From the NCBI GenBank assembly GCA_015680905.1, contig CM027377.1, positions 28,420,501-28,484,500 of the forward strand: a stretch of DNA of 64,000 bases, written 5' to 3'. Of this stretch, positions 10,264-22,203 are shown in pieces. The DNA comes from Coptis chinensis. Taxonomy: Eukaryota > Streptophyta > Magnoliopsida > Ranunculales > Ranunculaceae. The notes beneath the pieces are model-generated. The model made no database searches. It was not told the DNA's origin and worked only from the letters and a program-made list of their open reading frames with translations. The position numbers were made by a program, and so were the translations under genes. Positions within the stretch are counted from its first letter, which is position 1; every line of letters starts with the position of its first letter.

Positions 10264-11429
10264 TGGATAGAAAATAAAAGTGTAGGATGAATTTTGAGTA
10301 TTTACATATGTCAAAATAATAAAAAAGCAACATGCATCAACATTAGATTACAAAATTTAGACTTTCATGCCTATATAACAGAAGTAAAGCTCGATCCAAA
10401 ATTAGGAAATTGTTTATACTACTAATTTGTCAGCCTCATGCAAGGTTTGATATATTTATCTGAGTTTTTTTTAACTTAATTGCCAATGATGGTCCAAAGT
10501 TGTTTGCAATACTCACGCAGCTTGTTCTTTACCAACCCTGCCAAAAAAAAGGAGTCCAAATTCAATCTGATATGAGAAGGAAGAGCATATATAGTACAAA
10601 AAAAAAATAGAGATGGAAGAGCTTACCAAAAGTGTAATGCAATTAAATAAGTCTGCCTAAAGATAAATGTATAAAACAACCTCATTCATGTCAAGCGTCG
10701 ATAATTTTAAACCTTTTAATAATGATTTGTAGCAACTCACCGCATGTAGTGGGATGACCGAAAAAATAACAAAATTGTCATTAGCTATAAACTAAACATT
10801 GTGCTTGTCGTCTCATATGGAAATAAAGCTATGGAAAGAGATTTAGTTTGCAGAAGAAAAGCGTAATCAGAGATATCAACACATGACGATTAAGGATAAA
10901 GTGAGAACTTAAATTTTTTGAAAGAACACTACCTAAAAAGATAAAATTGATACATGAACCACCAGGAATTTTTGACAGTGCAGAGTTTTGTCAGATTGTA
11001 ATAGTATGTGCATAAATGGTTCTCTTGGTAGATAATGCCTGAATATCTTGATCACCAACATGGTAGTGGAGCCTTTTAAATTAGCTTGCAAAATGCACAT
11101 ATAATATATTCAACCAGCTGGATATTCAAAGAATACCAAAATCCCTAACATTTTTTCCCTTTTACATGAACATGATGATCAAGAGAACTTGATACTTTAT
11201 ATGATCCTCAAGTCCCCAAACTAAATTTGTGGACGCAGTTACAAAACCATGTGTTGAAGGGAATCTAAAGTGCTTGAAGTGTCACGATAGTACAAAATAT
11301 CTTTAGAAGTCTGATGAGCCTTTACTAATCCCAGTTGAATTGTAGATGTAATAATGGTGTCTTTGAAGGAAAGCTTCTATGGTATTGCAGAATCATTAGG
11401 AGGGATTAACAACTGACAAAGCCATCCAA

Positions 11430-11640
11430 GGGAAGAATCCAAGTCTATCTCGTAGGGGACTTCAAGATGAATTTCAGTTACTGATCCCATTGAGAGGTTC
11501 TTGCCCATCTCAATTTGAGCTCAATCAAGGAACACAACTTGTTGCATCTTATCTTGTAAATTAATGAAAGTGAGACGGTTTCTAGCTTAGATTTTGCATT
11601 CAATATTACTATAGATGCTATAGTAGTCCAATAACACGTC
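11430..11640. repeat. Diverged duplicate of 16345-16580
   Basis: Shared strings in the same order include ggggacttcaagat, ttactgatcccatt(g/a)aga, cccatctcaatt(t)gagctcaatcaagg and gcattcaatatt(a/c)ctatag(a)tagctata. Both blocks are inside the Helitron in the same orientation, about 4.9 kb apart. Confidence 0.7.
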
Positions 11641-11817
11641 AAGAACTTTCATATCAGAAAGGTTCAAACCATTTTATACTCTTTTAATTCCACTAAAACA
11701 AAATCAATCCTTACTCCTTTCTCCAATCCCGTGAACCCGAATTCTGCCTTCCCGATGCTAACACCACAATGACATCCATCGAAAAATCATTCAAGAAGAT
11801 CAAAGTTGCACTTAATT

Positions 11818-12120
11818 GGAATTTACATCACACTTAGCGGTATTGTGGCAGTCTAAGTGCTGACTTTTGCAAATGATTTTGATATCTCGATTTTTGCAAG
11901 TCTAGAGATGTTGAGTTGCAACATCTGAGTATAAGAACTCAAAGTAAAATTAAGACTATTTTAGAGGATTCTCTAGATCCTTTTGACACTCGGACGATTG
12001 ATACACCACCTCACAAGATAGTGGTGGAGACTTGCGAAATTGAGGAGCTGAAAAAAGCCACTAAAGATTTAAGTTCAAGTAATCTCATCAAAAGGTCAGG
12101 TTTCCATAGCAGGCTCAAAT
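11818..12120 (+). pseudogene. Captured fragment of a LysM-type receptor-like kinase (TM to kinase start)
   Basis: Around 11818-11855 a frame gives a hydrophobic stretch (GIYITLSGIVAV), then after a frame change a basic stop-transfer (CKSRDVELQHLSIRTQSK) and a juxtamembrane segment. CEIEELKKATKDLSSSNLIKRS follows, then FHSRL. The EELKKAT-xF-SSSNLI block is the kinase-domain entrance of plant receptor kinases, and the I-K-R/G-S-V-F/Y form is most like LYK4/LYK5-type LysM kinases. Later kinase motifs are missing. It lies opposite in strand to the Helitron's CULLIN1 piece. Confidence in the LysM subclass is moderate; kinase-type origin is firmer. Confidence 0.5.
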
Positions 12121-13869
12121 CTGCTCTCATTGCTCCAAATATAATCTTACTAAAAATTATAGTGTCACCTGTCAAGAAATCGTGTTAAATTGTTAAATGG
12201 TTTAGGTATAGAAGCCTTATGATAGCTAGTCAAATGTGGGATAGAATCAAATTGGTAATTTGAAGTACCATGATATGCTCAGTGGTTATTAAGTCACACT
12301 TGTACAGTTTGACACCTAGGTCTAAAAGGTGAAATAATCAAACCTCTCTATGCATGTCTATAATTAGAAAAGCTATTTCAATTGAGTCCATGATGACTTC
12401 ACAGGATGAGGGAAGCATAATTTATTTTCATAAAGTTTAATATGAAAGACCACGATGAAAGTAGTTACATATTTACAATACATGGGAAAGAATCAATAAC
12501 TAAGGATTTATATACAATAAAAAGCTAGGAGTGGACTTGAGTTGGTATCGGTCCGACACCGCATCACTTCAAATGACCTGCAACACTTATTGAGGTTGAA
12601 TTAGATACTTATCATCTTACTATTTTACTGGTAATCGAAAGTACACCAATATACCCCAAAATGAATAATTAATCGAGTGAACCAAAGTGGCTACATGCAT
12701 ATCTTAGATAGGTATATGCCAGGAGGAGGGGCCTCATTCAATTCTGAATGATCACATTAATTTAATGCCTAATCGATAATAAGATTCAATAGTAACTAAT
12801 CTTGCACAGTAGTATCTAAACCCACCAGCACTTCCATATTACTTCTAAATAGTATACCAAGTAATCAAGAAAATCTTACGTCACTGACTTAATATACATA
12901 GCATATTATATAAACTGTCAGGTACCAACCAAAATGGACTTAGTTCACCAGTTAAGTTTATTCAAGCTAACAATGCAATAATATCATGAAAATCACGTGT
13001 AGCATCGTTGACTGTGTTTATATATATTGCAAAGGATCACAACAAAACAATACTAATGAGAATGGTGTAAGAGATATTTGTTTATGCCAATAGTGTATAA
13101 ATTATTTGTAAACAACAAAAGCTACATATACACAAATTAATTCCAAAGAACAAAACATGTAACCTAAACGAAAGTGTGATAGTATACTATAATAGATACA
13201 GGGACAGAGACACAGGAACATGAATGGTGTATCACTATAACATCATTTAACATGATTCGTTTAACCTGATAGAGGAGATGTCTTCAAATTTCCTTGAAGA
13301 GGAGAAACTTCACGTCTCAAGATAGATCTGATGAAATTGCTAAAAGAGCATAACAAACAAAATTCATAAAGTGTGTCTAGTTTTATCTTCTTTTTCTCAC
13401 TTGAAGTAGGACAAATTGAGGTCATTTAATTGTTGTTGCAATCTTAGACTTTTGCAAAAACTAAGATAAAAACTAAGGACAAATTGAGTCCTTGGCCTTG
13501 AACGCCCTTCTCTTGATGTTCTTTTGTTAATTAATCATAGTAGATGCATTGTACCTCTTGCACTACTGGAAGATCAGCCTATATCGCGGAGTGGCACTTC
13601 CTAGTTCTTCGTGAAAATTGTGTTGATTTTATTGGTTCCATTGAAAATTGTAAGGAAAGGCTATCAATTGGAATGGTTAAGTCGATCTCGTCTTGGTCTT
13701 CTTGCAAATTGTAAGAGAGAAAAGGATTCAATTGAAAGTTTAATCTTTCTAAGAAATTAATAGAGGTACAGGTTTGCCTAATCCAAACTTTAATCGGAAA
13801 AGAAAAACAAAAATGGATACAACAAACTGGGGGAATGAGTAAAAGAGAGAAAGAGAAAGAAACAGACCT

Positions 13870-14014
13870 GTAATGAGGCAATTGCATTTTCACTATCCAT
13901 GAGCTTATTCTCTTGCTCCTTCACCAAGATAGACTTGGGCTCCAAAAGAAACCTGGGCATCATAGAAAAAAGAAGAAAAACATTTAAGGTGATTATGTAT
14001 GCTACCAGAACCAA
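13870..14014 (-). other. Exon-like block, protein unassigned
   Basis: On the minus strand a frame reads PRFLLEPKSILVKEQENKLMDSENAIASLQ and then meets a GTCTG-like donor near 13868. The heptad-like, charged composition suggests a coiled coil captured by the Helitron. I do not recognise the parent gene. Confidence 0.3.
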
Positions 14015-16344
14015 TAATCAAGAAGCAGCAGTGATGATCTTTCTTTAGAGACAGAGAGAGTGATTTCAATCAGAGAGATAGCAATGCTGCACTTGCGTTC
14101 TCCCTGTAAAACCATAAAAAAAAAATGGAAGTCAGATGGCAGGTCGATGGCCTTGAAGAAGTACAACCATCACACAAGAAACTAAAGTAGTAATTATATA
14201 GAAGAATTATATCACTTGATGCCTATGGTTATAGATAAGCGGTTTTGTTAAACTAATTCAGTAACGATCTTGATCAATAGAATAGCTCATATAAACATTC
14301 CATGGGAACAACATAAGGACATAAAATAAAATCGAAGGTGCAAAAAGTGTTACATTTTCACATTAACGTACCACAACCAGTATTTTTTGGCTGATAAATT
14401 GTAGAACCCATGCATTCCAAAGGTACTCCATTTTCTACAAATTCATGTCAGACACTGTGTCATTACCCCACAACTTGAACTCATTAGGATACACTTGCGA
14501 TAGATTTGTCTATCAGGTTTACGTTGGTCACTATCTTAGACACTTCCTACCTGTTGGATACAAATACACATGACCTGATGTCCAAGTCATTGTTATATGG
14601 GTAATATGTAACAGAACTACTTTTGCTAAAACTAAGTTAGAACTTAAATATAGGTTAGATTTGATCCTGACAATTGATGCTTTTCTTCTCACTTTGGAGG
14701 AACGTTTTGCCAGCTATCATCTTCACACTACTAATGAATGTCGATCAAGGGATTTTGCTAAACTCCCATATACAGTTCCTGCCAAGAAGACCGACAACAA
14801 TACTTACCTACATATTCTACAGTTTTTGTCTACCTAGTGTCCTTTTATTCTGTACATTTAAGTGTCGAGAAAACAAATTGGTGTTGAAAAGTTGTGATGC
14901 CATTGTTCTCTGTTGCGTGTATGTAGCTATGTATGGACTTATGCAAAGCAGAGATGCGCTTGTGGTGCTTAGCCTGTTAGACTCTGGCCATTCGCTAGCC
15001 AAAATTCATGTCACCTTAAAATAAATTGTTCACACAACTAAATTACTCTATTAGGCTAAACAGAATGGCAGAAAGTGAACAACAAACTCGTTCTTTGGCT
15101 TCTATTTGTATACATTGGATTACTTTCACAGATAATGAAAATGGCTTACTTAGCTGATGAATATTCAAAAGTTACACCCTCACTCCAAATAATCACTTGA
15201 AGAATATAAATGTGCAGTATTAAGAATTAAGATTTAATAGTTGCTTCGTACCTTTCTTTGGAGAAACCATGTAGCCACCATCAGTGCGATGGAATTTCCT
15301 GTGCATCCAGTTGAAGTTCTCATTTAAAACAAAACACATATAAATAACTCAACAACGATATGTATTACGTGTTTTTTATAAAGTTTATAGAACACAATCT
15401 ATTATATTGCCATCGGGGCTTACATCAACAAAGAAATTGATCAAGTCTCGACCAAAGCGAAAAAAGAATGTGCCGACCAACTTGCGGATTAATTATTTAT
15501 GATCACGCTCTCGATTAATTTAGCATAGCCTTGACTCGAGAACCGAATTGGAATCGCCACAACTCTTATATAAATATATAATCATAAGTCATAACAACCG
15601 ACATAACCTCCGAACATCCAGTTTTAGACACCTTATAATGTAAATTAAGGTACTTTCATTTTAGATAATCAAATTCAATAAGGAGATTGAAGAAGCATCA
15701 ACCAATGACCGAAATGAGGAAAATATATTACAAAGTTCATCCAACGTAAATCAAATCTGAATACGACAAGTTACATGTCAAATTTTAACTTATTAGGTAC
15801 CTTGAGCCCTCGAGGCATTAGTGAATAACGTTATCCTATGAATCATCTCGGATATTTGAAACTAGAGTATTTTATGAAGCGATTAGTCAAACAAATAAAA
15901 ATTTATATAGGCTAATTGATGAGAATGAGAAGTATATCTCCACGTTCACGAGAATTGGCATTCAATTATAAACACATACACAAATCTGATGACCAAATCT
16001 ACAACTTAAAAATGAATATTTGGTATTATCAGATAAATGTATGAAGAAGGACATACTATCTTTGATTGCCAGAAGAAACCCAATCAGAGGAACAGAGTCT
16101 CAAGGACATATATTTATGAGCAAGGAAATAACTAAGAAGTCGAAGTTACCTACATATCTCCACTTGTCTCCAAGTTGGGATTTTTAGATTCTTCAATTGG
16201 TGATCTTTAATCCCATTACATTGAAGTTTTAATCTTTGAAAATGAGTTTGGGTTTAGACCATAGAAAATGTAAACTTTGGAGAATTGAAAAATGAGTTAA
16301 GGAAAGTGAAGTGGGGTTTTAAAGAAGATGGTATGACTGGAATT

Positions 16345-16580
16345 GGCGTAATCCAAGTTTATCTCCGTGGGGGACTTCAAGATAAAGGGCACTTGAAGAT
16401 AAAGTTGAGTTACTGATCCCATTAAGATGTTCCTACCCATCTCAATTGAGCTCAATCAAGGGACAAAACCTGTACTTTCTTAATTATCCAGTAAATGAAG
16501 GTAACACGATTTCTATCTTAGCTTCTGCATTCAATATTCCTATAGAAGCTATATTGTCTGCCAATAACTCAACTTGTGAA
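16345..16580. repeat. Second copy of the Helitron internal duplicate
   Basis: Partner of 11430-11640, with an extra ~20-bp local duplication (acttcaagataaag / acttgaagataaag). Similarity looks like that of an old duplication rather than a recent copy. Confidence 0.7.
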
Positions 16581-17879
16581 ACACAAAAGTGAATGCTAGA
16601 GGAAGATGATGGGAGAAAGTGATTTCTCTACCTGTCAACATGTCATATTACATCCAATTCTATAATTCTATCCAAGCTACTGTTAGAACCAAAAATGAAA
16701 TCGATGAAACCATGCGCTAAATCAAGCACACTCGCCATTCAATCAACATGAATTAAGAGCATACCCAATAGTCTAAAGGTTCTTCTAGGAAAAAAAATCG
16801 AGAGCACGGATTTGAAGTGAATACCATGATCTTTGAAACAATTATAATCATGCTAAAGTAGTGACATGCAAACCTTAATCCTCCGTATTGTCATATTTAC
16901 TGAAAAACAGCATAACAACCTTGATCATATCGTTATGATTTTTTTCTATGCAATATAGAAACTTAAATTTCCAATGGAAACAATCAATAGGATAAAATCC
17001 ACTCACATGCAGAAAAAACCAAAGAAAAAATCATAGCTCTCGTAAATTGATTCTCAACACACTTCAAACCACATCAAAGCAATTATCCATTGGTACAAAA
17101 GATTAAAAAATGGCTACGCTGCATAAAGTAGGAAGATCTTTATGAAGAACTAACCTTGAGTGCCTAAAGACTACGCTTTGATAGTGCTTGGTCTTTATGA
17201 GGAACTAACCTTGAGTTCCTAGAACTAACCTTGTCCAAGGGGGGTATGGATTACTTGCGCTTTATTCCCATGCTTCGAGTGTGAAAAACTTTTTGGTTCA
17301 ACTTTGGGACATGTGGTTATGAAAAATGATGGCCTGCAAAACACAATAGAAAAGAAAAATAGCATACCTATTAACTCATTTAATAGCAGAAAATCTAAGA
17401 AGATTCACATTAGACTTGTACTATAAATCAACATGGAGGTAATTCGGAAAAAAATCAGCCACTAATCTACTTTTACAAAAATAAAATAAAACTCGTAGAT
17501 GGCATGACCATTTCTCCCAGGCTTTGGGGTATTTTCAATTAATCCGAAAACAACCAAGAAACATGCTACTGCATATATAAGCATTTGACATATCCGAAAT
17601 CAAACCGCAAAACATTATGCAGAGCACTTCAACGACACATGAGCTGATAATGCTAATGAGAGAAATAACTTACATTTTATGGGCTGTTTTGATTATTCAC
17701 TGCATGGTTATCTGCATAATAACTTACACCATGGTACAATATACATGTTCATTCTACAAAAATGGACATTGTAACTATACAAAAAATCATGTACAATATA
17801 CATGTTAATCTATAAGCATATTGGTCTCTGCATAATAACTTACACCATGGTACCATAATTATGCATGATTATGGGTCTC

Positions 17880-18075
17880 TCATCCAACGCCAAGGTCGCC
17901 TCTGTTCCTCAAAGTCACCAATAGCATAGAGCTTTGCGGCCTTTTCTGAACTTGTGAACTTGTGCTTCATATCCGGTCCACAAGTATGAATTAACATGAT
18001 CTATAATTCTTGGATAGTTGCTTCGCCCTAGAACACAATGAAACCAATCACTACTCCCTTGACCATCCCAACAAA
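17880..18075 (-). other. Exon-like block, protein unassigned
   Basis: Minus-strand frames give long stop-poor stretches, for example SIVAKALCWDGQGSSDWFHCVLG and, in another frame, GPDMKHKFTSSEKAAKLYAIGDFEEQ. The codon texture is more gene-like than the surrounding AT-rich DNA. It may be another captured exon, broken by frameshift. No family recognised. Confidence 0.3.
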
Positions 18076-18971
18076 GAGCCTTGGCCACAATACTCTTAAA
18101 AGTAGTTAATAGGTCGTATATCTAATACCAAGGGACTTCAACAACATCTTAACCTCCCGCGGGGTTTACAAAATGAACAGAGACTTAAGCCTCGAGGTGC
18201 ACCTTAAGCCGCTTGGGGATTTAGCTCTTTTCAGGGCTTAAGCCTCACATGTGTTTTTTTTACTCCCATTTCAATTGGTTTTTACGACTTCATTTCATAA
18301 AAATTCAAATATCCCTATGAGTCGTGGTTTCAGTATTAACACCTCAATCTATTAGAAATCACAACCTTCCATCATCAAACCCCATTTTTTCCTGTTCTCT
18401 TTATTCTTATATATATTGTTTATTGAGGCTTAAGCCTCGAACCTTTTTTTTTTTTGAAACACTGATCCTAAATGAAACTTGATGCACAACTGTCACAACA
18501 ACCAAATTAGACAGTGACTAATAACAGCCACTGCTGGTTTGTCCACAACTATTACACATTGCATCAGTTCCAAACTATCTGATTTCTCTTCTTCCGAGCT
18601 TGAACAACAGAATGAGTTTAACTTTGCTCTTGAAGAAATGGAGAATTAAAAGCTCCCAGAAGAGGATAACCAGAAAACGATTTAAGGGCTATAACATGAT
18701 TAGTAAGCTAGAGTAATATCATATAATTTAACTACAGATAAGTCACCCATTAAAACAAAACATTCATAATCATAATCATCATAATCAAATTGAAAATCAA
18801 ACTCCAAAAAAAATAAAAATAAAAAATAAAAAAAATCATGATTTCATGGTCACAAAGGCATAATTGAACTGTTCTTTATCGTTGAAGTACTGTACTATCA
18901 AAGGTAAAAAATTCTCATGTACCTATATTCAATTACGATGATCCTTAAAGCATAACAATAGCAATATTTAC

Positions 18972-19313
18972 CGTTGAAGTAATGTACTCTTGAAATGACT
19001 TGTGGTACTTGTCATAAAGCTGTTGTGAGTAGTCATGAGGAGGTTTATGAGTGCACGTATTATAAATAGTCCTGTTTACAAACAAAATCATGAATCCAAC
19101 AAAAACAATAACATCAAAACTGCAAATGCACCGAAACAAACATAATCAACTAAAAACGAATCAAACTACATACGTGTATAACATCATATAGTCCTCCGAA
19201 CTGAATTGTGGCTCAGGCAATCCTTCTAATATATTCTTCAACTTAGTAATCCCCTTCTGCATAAACTCCCATCCTTGCTCTAAGTCAATCATCTTCCTTT
19301 CATGCATCGCCAT
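18972..19313 (-). pseudogene. CUL1: CULLIN1 first two coding exons captured by the Helitron
   Basis: Exon 1 (19313 down to 19174) starts ATG and reads [31 protein letters not shown], then [10 protein letters not shown]. Exon 2 (19071 down to 18972) reads [20 protein letters not shown], then [13 protein letters not shown]. These match the N-terminus of plant CUL1, the scaffold of SCF ubiquitin ligases that binds SKP1/ASK. Both splice junctions keep consensus (donor GTATGTAG after 19174, acceptor CAG before 19071, donor GTAAAT after 18972) and the phase is kept, so the genomic gene, not a cDNA, was captured. No stop interrupts the 80 codons. Exon 3 onward is absent, so no cullin can be made, though a truncated N-terminal segment could be. 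Confidence 0.9.
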
Positions 19314-20999
19314 ATTTCCTCAATCAATCTCTACAAATTACACCCAAAATCATCAAATTATCATCAAAATAAACAAAATTTCACTAACAAACATTGCATC
19401 CTTAATCAATCCAATAAAAAATGAAATAAATTTCTCATCTTTACACTACAATACACAAATTAACAAAACCCCAAACCATAAATTGAATCGATTACATAGA
19501 ATTGATCAAATTAGTAAGCAATACATACTAAAAAAATCAATGATTAGTAACTAAATGAACGTGAATTAAAGTAATCGCAATAAAATTAGTACTCAGGAGA
19601 GCTGACTCATGGAGATTTAGAATTTGTCTCTATTGATGCTTCAGAAGTTCTTGCCTCTGATTTCTCATTTGATTAATCGGCACCGAAAGACGAATACGGT
19701 GTTAAGAATTAGCAATTACTCCCGGTGGGGAAGTGTCTGCGGACAACTTGCGCTTTTCATGATTCTTGGTTCAATATGTGTAAATTATGCTAGATACTTG
19801 CGTTGACAGAAAGGTAACCCGGATGAGCTCCACCGCGACAACCCATAGAAGCCTCTGTTCTAATGGGATTACACCATAGGTAATCAGTGAGCAAACGGCC
19901 ATAGCTTCCAACCTGCTGTTAATCAAATGTCCACAAACTTATTACCATGAATATATAACTCTATACATATAAGCTATTTTAGCAGACCTTCATCTAACCA
20001 AACAAAATTGCAAAGTAGGTAAATAGAGAAGCAAAACTTTCATGTTTCCCCGATATAGCGTATGTGACTAAGAATTTGATAGATCGAAATGCAAACAAAT
20101 AGCACATAGTTTTCTCGAAGTTTTTACCTCCATTGAATGGCTCTTTGATTGAATGGCTGGACCGAATTTGTTGTAATGAGAGAACTCAATATGAAGAGAA
20201 AGAGAGAATGACTTTTTTTTTTTTTTGAAGTGGGAGATGCAGTAGTAGGAGGGGATTGAGAGGGAGACGGAAGGGAAAAGGAGAAATACCGCCGCTACCT
20301 AGCCCATTGAAATTCGGTATAAATGTTAATATTAAGTGGGTATTAATGGTAATTGAAGTGGGTATTAATGGTAGTTAAGTGGCAAAAACCGCGTACATGT
20401 CAATATAGAGGCGTGGATTTGGTTTTTGCCCTGAATTTACATAAAACACCTTTGTCTGTGTGTTGTAATTGAAGGGTATAAATAGAAATACAAAATTAAA
20501 TGACAAAATAGTCCTTTTTAAAGACATTGAATAATATTTTTTTGTATTTAATTAGGGGTATTAGGTGGTAGAAAAAAGGCTGGTCTAATTTAAAAGGCCA
20601 GGTTAATTATGGTGTATTTTACTAATAGAGATTCTCAAAGATATTGCATTTAATCGATATCCTAACATATGATATCATTTAACAGAACAACAATTTCAGC
20701 ATACCCCATAACGTCGCGATAGTTCCAAACGTATCGCATAACATTTTTATAGCGTTTTAGAAATATTATATCTCCTAAAATTTCACTCTTGTCACGTGTC
20801 AAAAATACAAACTATCAACGTCACATCTGTCTTAGACCATGACAACCAAGTTTATACAGGCTTCCACAGCATTCTATCATTTGATTTGTCCATACAATTT
20901 ACAACATAAAACGTAAGCACAATTAAACAAACCACGATCCCACAATCAAAGCCCAAAACCAAAACCCAAAAGTCTACCCATTTAAAGATCCAATTTGGA

Positions 21000-21330
21000 T
21001 CTATATTAAGTCTTATGGACTGGCCCAAACAATATTAGAAACTGGCCCCAAACAATATTAAGTGATTCGGCCCAACGAAAAAATAAAATAGAACGGCCCA
21101 AAATAACTAATGTGGTTTGGCCCAAACAAACTAACCAAATTGGCCTAAGGAAACTAATCTAATCTAGCCCAAAACAAAAGGTTAATTTCGGCCCACAACT
21201 AACAAAATAGAACTGGCCCAAAGGAAAACCAACTAAGGCCCAACTAATCACAACTAAAATCGGGCCCAAATAAACAAAATAGAACTGGCCCAACCAACTT
21301 AAACTTGCTAAGGCCCAAGGCCCAACCAAA
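21000..21330. promoter_or_regulatory. Dense cluster of GGCCCA/TGGGCC motifs
   Basis: About a dozen (t/c/g)ggcccaa occurrences, spaced about 15-35 bp, in the right half of the LTR-type insertion. TGGGCC/T (site II) is a known plant promoter motif bound by TCP factors and common in genes for translation and mitochondria. That this cluster acts as a promoter of the LTR, or of anything, is inference. It is followed by a pyrimidine-rich tract (21350-21430). Confidence 0.5.
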
Positions 21331-22203
21331 TTAGAACTGAACCAAGTTCGTCTTCCTCCCTCACCAGCTCTCCTCCACCACGTTCCAGCCCCGATTTCCG
21401 ACCACCAATTCTCCTACTCCTCCCCATTCATCCCAGCGGTTTTGGTCAGGGTGAAAAATCCAACACTTTGATACCCTCAAAGCTCAAAACCCTTGCTGAT
21501 CCAAAACTCAATCTCTCCGCCATTAACGCCTGTTGAAGCTTCCTCCTTCACAGCACTCTCAGCTACTCCAACACACTCACTACAACAAACCCTCAGTCAA
21601 CCAAAACCAATACAACCCACAACAACAAACACAACACTCCACCAACCAAAACAAATCAAATCACCTGCACCTAAAACAATAAACCTAACGATTTTTTTTG
21701 TTGTTGTTATGATGGCTCGCGCCATCATAACAGTCACCTTAGAGAGCCAGCAGTTCAAAAATTTGGAGTTTCAATAATCCATCACTCCATACGGCACCAG
21801 GGAACCATTTGTAACTATTCGACCCAGGACGCAGAATAAACTAGACAAATACTGAGCTAAAAAATATTGAACAGTAAAGCTTTTTCTTATACACGCGAAC
21901 TAGAAAAAAAATGTAACTACTCACCTATATTAACAGCTCATACGAATTCATCATAGTTTGAATCGTCGCGCTCCAACACTCTAGCAATCCAGCTTCTATC
22001 TCTGCCTCCATTTTTATTATATTTTATTATCTAAGAACCCTATTCTCCAGAACAATATGAATATATATCTGGGTTTGAAACCTAAGCCCAACACAGACTC
22101 GATCCCAGAAACTAGGCCCACATATCCCAAATCCAATCCAATCAAATTTTAAATAAATTAATTAATAAATAGATAAATACGTATTTTAAACACGGGCGTT
22201 ACA

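Larger units (their letters stand above)
10238..20631 (-). mobile_element. Gene-capturing Helitron, 10.4 kb, minus strand
   Basis: On the minus strand the 5' end reads TCTCTATTAGTAAAATAC (from 20631 downward), a plant Helitron start preceded by host A. The 3' end reads a hairpin (cacgtgc-aa-gcacgtg, 10247-10263), then 9 nt, then CTAG at 10238-10241, followed by host T. Insertion is thus between A and T without target duplication, as expected for Helitrons. No Rep/helicase gene is present, so it is non-autonomous. Inside are a LysM-kinase-like fragment, CULLIN1 exons and further exon-like blocks with splice-like borders, in both orientations. No gene was recognised in about 10264-11800, 12190-13870, 14015-17870, 18075-18970 or 19314-20600. 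Confidence 0.85.
8737..22203. mobile_element. Long-LTR-type insertion inside Copia-1, itself split by a Helitron
   Basis: Ends are TG...CA and a 5-bp TSD flanks the insert, the signature of LTR retrotransposon integration. Without the Helitron (10238-20631) it is 1501 + 1572 = 3073 bp. It has no open frame and no internal second LTR that I can see, so a solo LTR or a large coding-free derivative is likely. The two ends are imperfect inverted repeats (TGTCACACCCC and, inverted, TGTAACGCCCG). Non-coding content includes the 73-bp and 57-bp repeats on the left, and a GGCCCA-rich block and pyrimidine tract on the right. Confidence 0.8.

Noticed and set aside
14674..15024. 116-codon + frame in the Helitron
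   Set aside because: Hydrophobic Cys-rich translation without a domain, AT-rich codon use and an overlapping minus frame; not supportable as a gene.
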